NCBI GenBank assembly: GCA_964035575.1
Contig: OZ037854.1
Span: 992,001 to 1,056,000 of the forward strand
Length of the DNA stretch: 64,000 bases
Source: Rhynchopus sp. YZ270_cl-10
Lineage: Eukaryota; Euglenozoa; Diplonemea; Diplonemida; Diplonemidae
Direction: 5' to 3'
Program-made: the position numbers and the translations under genes
Shown: piece by piece, positions 52,573 through 61,792 of the stretch
How positions within the stretch are numbered: position 1 is the first letter of the stretch
How the letters are laid out: each line of letters starts with the position of its first letter
Notes under the pieces: generated by a model
Database searches by the model: none
What the model was told of the DNA's origin: nothing
What the model saw: only the letters and a program-made list of their open reading frames with translations

Positions 52573-54576
52573 ATGTCACTGAAGATATTTTGGGACATCG
52601 CAAACATTGCCATCTCCGAAAGGCATTCTGCCACAGACGTGTACGGCAGGATCCTTGATCACTGCGTGCGCGAGGGAATTGTGACAAAGAAAGCAGACGT
52701 AGAGTCGTGTTCAGTGTACTTTGTTCCCACCGTGCAGCAACGCTTCGCACTGAAGCAACACCACCTGGAGCAGCTGGACAAACTTGACTGCACCGTGATT
52801 GCGTGCTCCTCTGGGAAGGAGGATGCGGACAGGAAGATGGCACGCGACATGCTCAAGGTGGCACCTCCTTACAAGGCGTTGCTGATCTCGAGTGACCAAG
52901 ACTTCAGTCAGACGGTCAAGAAGATGGAACAGGCTGGTGTGAAGACGTACGTACTGCACGAGGCACGGCCACAGTCGAACCACGAGCTCAACCTGTCTAT
53001 GTACTGCACGGGGGCGTTTTCTATGGACACTGTCTTGGGACAGAAAGGCGGCAAGGGGGCTTCCTACAAGGGGTCCGGACCTACTCACTCAAAAGGCAAC
53101 AGTGGGCATGGGTACGACGGCTCCAAGGGTGGGAAGGGGGGCAAGGGGGCCGTGCACAGCATGCCCCCCACTGCTGCACAACGACAGCCTGCAGACCCAC
53201 CTGGGAAGGGCAAGGCACAGGAGAAACCACCTACCCGCCGCTCTAACCGAACGTCGCTGTACCTATCGGCACGCGACCAGGTGACGGTGTCCACTCGTGC
53301 AGGGAAGAACCTGGATCTCACGCCAGGGCAGCCCTTGGAGTGCAGTGACGATCAGGTCTCCTTTGTGTACAGATGTAACGTCTTGCATACACTGGAGGAT
53401 GTGGCTTCAAAATGCGACCAAGCAGATTATGATGCAGCCCTTCAGCTGGCCTTTGTGGGCGAGAAGGTGCTCATGGGCACGTCTGACCCGACACAGGTCG
53501 TGACACAGTTCAACGCGGCAATGACCCAGGCAATACTAAGCAACGGCACACAACACCTAACCTCTGCCCTCTGTGCGCTTCCTGCCCGTAGAATAGCTGT
53601 CCAGGTGACGCCGCTCTCCATGGCGGGGGTGGTCGCACCGTTGATACGAAGCTTCTGTGGTGAGCAGTCGATTCTAGCCATTCCCACACCGGAGTCGAAC
53701 AACGAGTTTGTGATGGACACGTTTGCAGCACCGTTCTGCGAGGCGCAGCTGCTGTCCTTGATAGACGTGCTTGCGATGCAGGCGGAGCGCGAACCTACAC
53801 GCTTCTTGGTCCTCGACAAATGCGTCACCGAGCTTGAGACCCGAGAGCTCCTCGAACAGCTTGAAATAACCAGCTACACAAGCATCAAATCAACAAACGG
53901 AGACGTCTACGTCCGCGCCTTCCCGCCCACTGCCAAACACTACCCAAAAACGCTTAAAACGAACGCCGGCAAGGAGGTGCCCATACGCTTCTCCACAACA
54001 AAGGGGCTGGAGGTGAAGATCACCACCACTTCACATGGTCGCACCCGGTACACCGATGACACTAAAACGCTCTCCCATACCCCCCTTGGGCCCCATGAGA
54101 AAAGCACGGAGGCTATCACCACCTTCTGCCACACCAGCAAGCGGGAGTTCCGCCGCACGCTGGGGGTGTGCCCGCGGTACCGTGCGGCGGAGATTAGGAG
54201 TGGGGAGCCTTGTAAGGGGCTGTGCCCGCGTGTGCACTTTATGTCTGACGATGATGTGACGCAGGAAGAGCTGTACGAGGCGCTGGGCCATGCAAGCGAC
54301 AGTATGAGTGCAGCAAATCCTTTGCCGCAGAAATGGACAGAGTTACTAGACTCTGCACAGGTCAGCGCATTGGGCTGTCTCAACAGTACAGAAGATCTCA
54401 TGCTGCCTTGTCAAGTCCGTGTCCACCAAGCCAACGAAACAAACAAAGGCCTCGCACGCTTCATCGCACAACGTGCAAAACTCAGCGCCGATCTCTTCTG
54501 GGGACTCATTCGCCTCCAGGAGGTTCGCGTCTTCGAGAATTCTGCAATCATTGCAAGGCAAACCCTGGAATGCTAA
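52573..54576 (+). CDS. NYN-domain protein 3, long form, 667 aa, with possible CCCH finger
   Basis: The NYN domain (residues 3-150) is nearly identical to gene 2. A Gly/Lys-rich linker (about 160-205) follows and then a long unique region. At about residues 533-555 the pattern C-x13-C-x3-C-x3-H (GVCPRYRA, EPCKGLCPRVHF) resembles a CCCH RNA-binding finger with unusual spacing. NYN plus CCCH recalls the Regnase family in order of function, though the order here and low similarity prevent assignment. An upstream ATG at 52555 would add six residues; 52573 is preferred since it is shared with gene 2. Confidence 0.85.
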   Translation: MSLKIFWDIANIAISERHSATDVYGRILDHCVREGIVTKKADVESCSVYFVPTVQQRFALKQHHLEQLDKLDCTVIACSSGKEDADRKMARDMLKVAPPYKALLISSDQDFSQTVKKMEQAGVKTYVLHEARPQSNHELNLSMYCTGAFSMDTVLGQKGGKGASYKGSGPTHSKGNSGHGYDGSKGGKGGKGAVHSMPPTAAQRQPADPPGKGKAQEKPPTRRSNRTSLYLSARDQVTVSTRAGKNLDLTPGQPLECSDDQVSFVYRCNVLHTLEDVASKCDQADYDAALQLAFVGEKVLMGTSDPTQVVTQFNAAMTQAILSNGTQHLTSALCALPARRIAVQVTPLSMAGVVAPLIRSFCGEQSILAIPTPESNNEFVMDTFAAPFCEAQLLSLIDVLAMQAEREPTRFLVLDKCVTELETRELLEQLEITSYTSIKSTNGDVYVRAFPPTAKHYPKTLKTNAGKEVPIRFSTTKGLEVKITTTSHGRTRYTDDTKTLSHTPLGPHEKSTEAITTFCHTSKREFRRTLGVCPRYRAAEIRSGEPCKGLCPRVHFMSDDDVTQEELYEALGHASDSMSAANPLPQKWTELLDSAQVSALGCLNSTEDLMLPCQVRVHQANETNKGLARFIAQRAKLSADLFWGLIRLQEVRVFENSAIIARQTLEC

Positions 54577-55095
54577 TTTTTTTTTTTTGCGAGAGGGGGA
54601 TCGGACCCTTGCTTCAGGCGGTCGCATTTGATGGGCCAAAAAAAAGAACGGTTTATTCCTAGCCAACAAAACCATTTTTCAAGGTTCTAATTTTTTCCCC
54701 TGTGGTTTTCTTTTCGAGGTAAATCCCGGGGGAGAAAGGGGGGGACCTGGGGGGAGGGGGGAGAAAAAAAAACCCCCTTACAACACTCGCCCGCAAACGA
54801 TACTAAAAAAATATCAAAAAAGGGGGGAAATCCTCTCTCTGTATCTTGAAGACGATGTGTGGCACACACAGCATCTTTTGAAAAGCAACACCACACACTA
54901 CAGGATTCTTTTCTCATAGGGGAAACCCGCCTATCTTGGTTGTTTTTGTTTGTTTGTTTGTTTGTTTGTTTTTATTATTCCACTCTTTTCTACACTATAA
55001 TCCGCCTTCGCAACTGAACGGTGGTTCCTTGCGTGGGTGTGTTTTTGTTTTTTTCTGGATTCGTTGTGAGAAAGACGTTGTCATAAACTCCAACC
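54577..55095 (+). other. Spacer before the proteasome activator gene
   Basis: No gene is seen. A TTTG tandem repeat lies at about 54938-54970, and the segment just before the start is unremarkable. Confidence 0.5.
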
Positions 55096-56439
55096 ATGGC
55101 TACTCCTACTGAAGTGAAGCAGGCGGAAGAAACACGCGAGATGTTTGACACTGTCAACGACGAGCTGACGAGGAACCTCCAGGTACCCAAATCCCCATTA
55201 TTTTATATCAGATGTAAACCACGAAATGGATGTAGGTCCACCCCCCCGTACACCCAGTAGTACCAAGGTACACTGTTCACGAGAGGGTATTTGTGTTTCA
55301 AGTCAACTTTTATTCCCTCCGTTTTCAAAGTGGTTTTCTCACGCGAGAGAGAACAATATTTTTTTTGCACAAAAACCGATTGTCGATACAGCAAATGAAA
55401 AAACCCCACCCCACACCCCACACACCCAACAGGCGTACATGGACAGCCTGCCCAAACTAGCGCAACGCTTCAGCAAATTCCTCGAGAACACTAAAACATT
55501 GAACCCGAAGTCCTCAAAGCGACACCCAACGGAGGTATGTGATGTTCCCATATGAGTTCTCTTTGGGTTGGTCAGCTGCACCTTTTGGGACAAGCCTTGG
55601 AATACCCATGCAGACTGCACCAGCACCTTTGAGATTCATGCGAGAAGCATTTAAGTCTTTCTTGATGCCCCTTTTTTGTGTCACAACCACCACCACAATA
55701 CCCACCCGCAGCAGCCGCTGTCTCCCCTGCTCAAATGCCGTGGTGTGGAACCCAAGGCGGTGAACGGCGGCAATGAAGGCAAAGCAAGGCTCCCCGCACT
55801 CGACCTGAATGACACATGCGAGTCAGCGGAGGACCTGCTAGAGGAAGCGGCACGCAACACACCGCGGGACAACCACAAGAGCCTTGAGCAGTTCCTCGAA
55901 GGGCTTGCGGGCATCTCCACAGCCGATGCGCTTCCAGCACTGCCAGAGGACCCCTTGCTTCTCACGAACATGGACGCGCTCACAGTATGAAAATTTCCCC
56001 CCAACCCTCAACCCCTTCCCAACCCCCTCCCCCTCTTCAGTGCGAAACATACGAACTACGCATTGTTCTGAGTGGCGTCTGTGAGTGGATTGAGATGCAG
56101 ATGCCTGCTATTAAGCTTGAGGACAACTCGGGGGTTGCGATACAGGAGACTGTTATTCGGCACTTGGGACACATGCGGAATGGCATCCACACGATCAACG
56201 TACGGCACAGAACGTACCGGGACAAGGTCGCAGACTACGCGAGCAAGTACTACAAACACCCCAACGCTGCGAAGCAATGGGCCCAAGCACTCATCCTCTG
56301 GAACAATGACCACTGGGACCAGCTCGAACGTGACTGGCGTGAGCTCCGCCAGGTCGTCATCCTCTCTGGACGCCTCCTCGCGCTCAACATGGAGCGTTTG
56401 GCGACACCACGCAAGTCGTCGCACTTCATGCATATGTAA
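55096..56439 (+). CDS. PSME3-like: Proteasome activator PA28/REG (PSME-type) subunit, 286 aa, four exons
   Basis: Exons 55096-55182, 55433-55534, 55712-55984 and 56041-56439; all junctions are phase 0. The N-terminal helix (EETREMFDTVNDELTRNLQA then LPKLAQRFSKFL) matches the PA28 alpha/gamma first helix. After a variable linker, the C-terminal four-helix part CEWIEMQMPAIKLEDNSGVA then IQETV aligns with WLQLQIPRIEDGNNFGVAVQE of REG-gamma (the activation-loop region). The end is RLATPRKSSHFMHM. PA28 rings bind the ends of the 20S proteasome and open its gate independently of ATP. The linker of about 90 residues is longer than in PA28 gamma. An AATAAA lies 13 bp after the stop. Intron 1 holds a dispersed repeat. 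Confidence 0.9.
55213..55315 (-). repeat. GTACCAAGGTACACTGT dispersed repeat, copy 2, in PA28 intron 1
   Basis: TAAACCACGAAATGGATG, GTACCAAGGTACACTGTTCA and CAACTTTTATT align with 61511-61640. Confidence 0.7.
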
Positions 56440-57067
56440 AGGGCCCACGACAATAAAATAATAATCGAAACCCCCCTCCTTACTGATGTGTATGTTGTGA
56501 TTCAAATGGTATCCCCAATTCGTGGCATTTTTTTTCTTGTAAGCTGTGATGGAGAGAGGCATAGTTCATCTTACAAGTTTTCTTTCCTTCCGGAGGAGTG
56601 AAAAAATACAGCCTTTCCCAAAACCCACGAAACAATGTCTTTTTTTTTGGGGGGCTCCAAAAAGCACAGAGAGGTTGAGGAACTTCGTTTGCCAAAACCT
56701 TTTCTTTGTGTGTGTATTTTTTTTTTCTCCTTTTGCTCAGGTTGTGTTAGATGGTGCATTATTATGAGAAAATGAAGATGATCTCTGTTTGAAAGTGTTT
56801 TTTATTATTGTGTCGTTTTGTTAAAATAGAATGTGAGCATTTGATGGACAATCGTCGATTCGATTGTTTTCTTTTAGATGCTTAGATGTGTATGCACTTG
56901 AAGCATACACATCTTTTCAACTTCTTTTCTCTCTATTGTTCCCAATTATATCTAACAGCCCGAAGGGGGGGCATCAAAAACCCACACATACATACAAACC
57001 CACCTTTCCCTCCCCCTCCTTTGTAGTGCAAAGTTCTAATTTGTTTTTTTTTATTGCATAAGCAAAT

Positions 57068-57095
57068 GTGACGTAAGCAGAGGCTTAGGTTCATC
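57068..57095 (+). repeat. Oriented hairpin element copy
   Basis: GTGACGTAAGC, short loop, GGCTTAGGTTCATC, then TTATAAACTTTTT. Confidence 0.65.
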
Positions 57096-58080
57096 TTATA
57101 AACTTTTTCCCTTTTTTCTTCTTTTTTTTTAGGTCAAATTGGTGATCTTTTTTGGGTGTGCACTAGACCGAGCCTCTTGAGGCCACCCCACTGTCACAAA
57201 GTAGAGTCCCCTGGATTGTTGGATGGGGGCTGTGTGCACTGTGTGTGTGTGGAGAACGGTAGAGCGTTTGTGCACTGGCAACACCTTCTCCGTCTATATG
57301 GCGGTTAAAATGGCTGGGATTTCTTTTTATGGTTTCACCGTTAAGCCAAACGGTGAAATCACAAAGTAACGCCATTTTACTTCACCGTCGGTGTACGACA
57401 GTGACATCGGTTACTACGCGATTTATTGCGGCCAGCTTGTCTCTTTTCTGAGGATCGGGGCAGCTGATGTTATCCCATACCTTATTTTTCCGGTTCACTT
57501 TTTTTGGCGTTTTTCAAAAAATTATTAGTCCGACTCCCGCCCTCCCCCCACCCCCCAATGTGCTATTTCAAACTATAAGATGCTTTTTAATAAGAGAGAC
57601 TCGTTTTGAAAAATAAATGTTATAACTTGGCTGGTGTCGGTAGGGTGACAATAAGCGATGATTTTTTTTTTGGCAACACATTTTATTTAGGTGAGCACTG
57701 TGAGGTTGAGTCAATCTGACAAAGTTTTTTTTTTTGTTCCAAACACAAAACCATTTTTATTCTGCTGTAACTCACGCCTTGCAGAGATGCCGATTGTGGC
57801 AAAAGAAAGAAAGAAAGAATAGAGGGATAGTCTTTTAACTGGACGTAGTACGTCCATCTTACAAAGCTTTCTTTGAGTCCTTACAAGGCTTTTTGCAAGA
57901 TTGCTCAGCAAAACTCGAGGCTAAGTCTCGTCTTACCGACCTTTTTTTCTCTATTTTCACTGTCTTCTTTCCCCGTTGTGTGCCGTGCTCATCCTTGCAG
58001 TTCCTTCTCCAAGAACTTATCTGAGTGCCGTTTTCTGTCTCAAATTTTTCAATGACTCGGTGTCATCAGTGGATTATATA

Positions 58081-58113
58081 GCCCCAGTGACCCACTGGGG
58101 CGTTTTTTTTTTG
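58081..58113 (+). terminator. Perfect GC-rich hairpin followed by 11 T
   Basis: GCCCCAGTG, loop ACC, CACTGGGGC, then G and a run of 11 T. In form it is like a bacterial intrinsic terminator; in a nuclear genome the T run would stop RNA polymerase III. No RNA gene is recognised upstream. It lies 110 bp before the rRNA fragment. Confidence 0.5.
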
Positions 58114-58216
58114 TCAACAATAGCAGTATAATTTTCCATAGAAGTTGGTGTTGCGGGGAACGTTCAAAGAACACACTCTTGAATACAAAAAGAGGCTTAC
58201 TCCGCTATTGAGCACT

Positions 58217-58219
58217 CAA

Positions 58220-58278
<59 letters not shown>

Positions 58279-58288
58279 TTCTAATTAA
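58217..58288 (+). rRNA. Fragment of large-subunit (25S/28S) rRNA gene
   Basis: CAAAAGCGCGGG, AAACGGCGGGAGTAACTATG, ACTCTCTTAAGG and TAGCCAAATGCCTCGTC form the universally conserved large-subunit segment that is the R2 retrotransposon target and the I-PpoI homing-endonuclease site (58251-58265). About 70 bp match yeast 25S as I recall it with one or two differences (TCTTCTAATTA for TCATCTAATTA). On both sides the sequence is unrelated to rRNA. It is too short to be a working gene. Confidence 0.85.
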
Positions 58289-58330
58289 AGACCCTAAGTA
58301 CCCACACAAAGGTGGGTACTTAGGCGGGTT
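58289..58330. repeat. Hairpin next to the rRNA fragment
   Basis: CTAAGTACCCAC, loop ACAAAG, GTGGGTACTTAG is a perfect 12-bp stem. A weaker relative (CTAAGTAGCCATATAGGTGG, then TACTT) follows at 58352-58378. Confidence 0.7.
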
Positions 58331-58506
58331 TACGGGTTTGCGTAATTACAAACTCTAAGTAGCCATATAGGTGGTACTTTGGCGATTGTAAAAACATGAC
58401 AAAGGAAACAGATCAGTCGTGCACGTTCTTTTGGGCATATTTTTATTATGATCACCAACAACTCTTTTGTGCAAAGCCATACAGCTGATGCTGTGCGATA
58501 CCAATA

Positions 58507-58540
58507 GTGACTAAGCAACCGAGAGGCGGTAGGGGTCATC
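58507..58540 (+). repeat. Oriented hairpin element copy
   Basis: GTGACTAAGCAACCGAGAG, then GCGGTAGGGGTCATC, then GTTCAACTTTC. Confidence 0.6.
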
Positions 58541-59390
58541 TGTTCAACTTTCTTTTTCTTTTTTTCTCTTCAATCGCTCTCTTTTCTTTTCTAGCACATT
58601 GACATTGTACTGCCGTACAACGGCTGCACCTTGTCTCTATTGAAACAAACGAAAACTCTTCAAAACACTCATTTTTCAGGGGAGTTTAATATCGGTTTTG
58701 AAAAAACTGGGAAACCGGTTTGGGGATAAAAAAAAGCTATGAAAATTCCAGTTTTTTTACGGGGTTGGCAAAAATCCTGTTTTTTGTTTCGATAAATGTG
58801 ACTTGGGTAACGCACAAATCATCGCAATGGACTAGATTGAGTACGTCGCCGTCTATCCGCTGGTCCCCACGGAGGAGGAATGACGGGAGCGTTGGAGATT
58901 AATGTGTCGCTGAGTCCCGCATACTCTTTTCACTCTGTTCGAACTGCGGCAGAGCTTTCCCTTCCCTGCCTTCCTGCGATCGGCAGGGAGGCGTGAAGCG
59001 CGCCGCTTTCAATCGTGAGGAAGCTTGGAATTTGCTTTTTTCCCCCCCCCAAACCGGTTTTTTATGAAACATCCAAGCTGTTAAACTCCTCTGAAATCAT
59101 TTCTGGAAGAAGAAAAAAAGAGAAAATCTCGTTGAAGCCAGGTATGGGTAACTCCTCCAAACGGAACGCTGCCCATATGTTGTGTTATTATAGGTATGGG
59201 GGGAGTGGTGGATTTTCCTCAGTTGTTGAGCAATGTGGGTCCTATACAAGTAATATGTGCGTTCTGTGAGGGCACGTTCCTCTTCACGTTCTTTTTTTTT
59301 TTTTGTTCTCTTACTGTTTTACTAAAGTAGTGAGTATACGATTTTCTCTGTTTTGTTCATTTTTTTCTCTGGCAAAGGGGGGTTTTTTTT

Positions 59391-59419
59391 GGTGACTAAG
59401 TGCAAAGGCTTGGTTCATC
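59391..59419 (+). repeat. Oriented hairpin element copy, short loop
   Basis: GGTGACTAAGTGCAAAGGC, then TTGGTTCATC, then TTATAAAACTTTT. Confidence 0.65.
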
Positions 59420-59572
59420 TTATAAAACTTTTTTTTTTATTGTGGCCTTCAGAATAGGTGCGGGTCCGAGTGAAGAAAGAAATGCGTGCGAAGAACTGAA
59501 GAGTTTTTTTTTTTGGATGGTGGAGAAGGCACCATCTTACAAAGTGTTTGTTTTTATTTTGCCTATAGTTAC

Positions 59573-60025
59573 TACACCGTGGACAGGGGGGTTGGGAATA
59601 CCTTCCCTGGATACCTTATTTGGGGATAGCATATGGGTTGATGCGTAAACCCCCCCGCTGGTTTTATGCATTCACCCGTATGCTATCCCTCCAGGTGGTG
59701 TGTTCCGGGGTATCGGAAGATACAAATTTTCATTTCAATTCACAAATTTTCACAACATAATATTTGCCATTTTTTTTGTGAAGATTTGTGAATTGAAATG
59801 AAAATTTGTATCTTCCGATACCCCGGAACACACCACCTGGAGGGATAGCATACGGGTGAATGCATAAAACCAGCGGGGGGTTTTACGCATCAACCCATAT
59901 GCTATCCCCAAAATAAGGTATCCAGGGAAGGTATTCCCCTTTTTCGATGCCGTGTTTTGGTCGCCTTTTCATCGCGCTGTTTTAGACGCGTTGTTTTGGT
60001 CGCTACATTCCCTGTCCACGGTGTA
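59573..60025. mobile_element. 453-bp foldback element with nearly perfect 165-bp arms
   Basis: The outer ends TACACCGTGGACAGGG and CCCTGTCCACGGTGTA are exact inverses with TA at each tip. Inside, 59594-59760 is the inverse of about 59775-59939 with very few differences. A stretch of about 65 bp (59940-60008, GTTTTGGTCGC repeated) is present only on the right. The near identity of the arms suggests a recent insertion or ongoing conversion between arms. Confidence 0.8.
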
Positions 60026-60600
60026 AGTATACATCATTGAGGACAACTTGCGTCTTTAAGTGCAAAGCCTACGAGACTACATTGCCTTCAGACGCCACCC
60101 TAGTAAGCGATTGTCGAAAATAAACGATTTTTCCCCCTGGGGGGGTTTTTTTTGTTGAGAAGAAAAGAATAAGGGGGGTCTAACCAGGCTTTCCTATTTG
60201 TCATGTCTCTTTGGCGCTTTCACAGGCTGTTGTTGTGGAGCCTGGCTTTGATCAGTCAAGCGTGCACTTCTCTCTTTTCCACCTTCTGTTGGGCTTTTAT
60301 GTTTGTCAAAATATATCGGAGGCATTGTGCGAAGAAAGTTTGTCTTAATATCCAGTTTGTTCTCCTTTTGATGGATTGTTGGGTGTAGTGCGGCTGCCCA
60401 TGGGTAGTGTTGTTAACAGTTGATACAAATCTCCACTTTTTGTCAAATGGTTGGCTTAGGGCTTCACCTTGGGGGTTTTGCCGCCAAGGTGGCAGAGGTG
60501 ATTGTTATTGCCTCTTACCTTAACATATTTTGTGAGGCAACACCAAATATCCGAAAAAAGGTAAGCAAGATAATCTTGCCCAACCTCTTTTTCAGGTAGT

Positions 60601-60715
60601 GTAATCGGAAAAAGTGTGGACCGTAATAATGTTGAATTGTTCGACTTTTTTCAGGATTTTTTCTGGATTTTTTCGATCTTTTTTTTACGAAACATTATGG
60701 CAGAAGACATTTTTT
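60601..60715. mobile_element. Decayed MITE family 2 member
   Basis: GTAATCGGAAAAAGTGTGG, GACCGTAATAATGTT and a TTTTTCAGGATTTTTTCTGG core resemble 42282-42377 and 63259-63607; the right end is worn away. Confidence 0.45.
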
Positions 60716-61001
60716 TAAAAGGTGTTTTTTTTTGAACGTCTTTGTGTTGCTTTTTTCTTCTTAGAATAGGCAGAGCAAAGCATATGAAATTGATTTAAAT
60801 GTGTTCACGAGAGGTCAGTCACAACAACTCTCTTCAAAAAATTTCCCCCCCTGTCAGACCAGGTTGACATTGGGTTGAACGAAAAAAACAATATAAAGTA
60901 TAAGCCAGTCATCTTTCGCGGTGTCGGAAGAGTGATGGTAAAAAAAAAACAAAAAACAAAAAACAAAGTAGTGTTCACACTAATACAACCAAAATTTTCC
61001 A

Positions 61002-61034
61002 GGTGACTAAAAACACGACTGACCTAGGTTCATC
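61002..61034 (+). repeat. Oriented hairpin element copy, diverged
   Basis: GGTGACTAAAAACACGACT, then GACCTAGGTTCATC, then TTTTACCAATTTTTT. Confidence 0.55.
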
Positions 61035-61329
61035 TTTTACCAATTTTTTCTCTTTTTTTGGTATCTTAAAATACACCCCCCCATATAATTTTTCATGCAC
61101 CCCCGTTTGCCTTGCGTTTTTCTAAACCTGTTTTTTTTTTTCTTCTTTTCTCGTATTTTTAAGATGGGTGTGCCCATTGGTCTTTCAAATTCCTTTTTTC
61201 CTTCTGTCTTGGACAAAGCTAAATGACAGTACCCATACCCCCCCATTTTTTGCCAAACTTCGATTCAGTTCAAACAGATAGCTCAGGTGCTACTAAACCC
61301 CCAGAGAGAGGGGGGTTTTTTTTAATTTC

Positions 61330-61501
61330 GGGATAAGGACAGTCTGGCCCACTACGTTTGACTTTTGGACAGTATGGGCCCAACATGTTTCGATAAAGAC
61401 AGTTCAGACCCAGGGAGCGGTATGGAGGGTTCGGAAGAATACCCCTGTAAATCTGTACTTGCGTATCTGGGGTGCGTAGTGGGCCAGACTGTCCTTATCC
61501 C
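61330..61501. mobile_element. 172-bp MITE with 9-bp target duplication
   Basis: The terminal inverted repeats GGGATAAGGACAGTCTGG and CCAGACTGTCCTTATCCC continue through CCCACTACG to about 27 bp, exact. TTTAATTTC flanks it on both sides (61321-61329 and 61502-61510). A 9-bp duplication is typical of Mutator-like elements. The exact ends and duplication indicate a fairly recent insertion. It lies about 290 bp upstream of the LSM12 start. Confidence 0.85.
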
Positions 61502-61510
61502 TTTAATTTC

Positions 61511-61640
61511 AGATGCAAACCACAAAATGTAGGAATACATTTGGTTGGGGGTCCTCCCACAGTACAGCCTGCCATTGTGCCAAGGTGCGCTGTTCACGAG
61601 CGGGCTGTTGTATTTTCCAGCAAACTTTTATATTGTTCTT
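61511..61640 (-). repeat. GTACCAAGGTACACTGT dispersed repeat, copy 3
   Basis: The version here reads GTGCCAAGGTGCGCTGTTCA with GCAAACCACAAAATGTAGG before and CAAACTTTTAT after. It borders the MITE at 61330. Confidence 0.65.
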
Positions 61641-61792
61641 CTCCCACACCAACACCACACAGAGCTAACACACCAAAAAGGATACACTACAGCAACCCCT
61701 TAGGGTACAACAAAGAAGGAGAAAAACAAAAGAAAAGCGAACACAGCTAAAGGGTTTTTAGGGTACAACAGCGGCGGAGCAAAACGGTAGCA

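Larger units (their letters stand above)
56440..61792 (+). other. 5.3-kb gene-free region
   Basis: No gene is seen; all open frames are under 95 residues and T/A-rich. Contents annotated separately: a large-subunit rRNA fragment, a terminator-like hairpin, hairpin elements at 57068, 58507, 59391 and 61002, a 453-bp foldback, a decayed MITE at 60601-60715 and a MITE with a 9-bp duplication. Confidence 0.65.
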
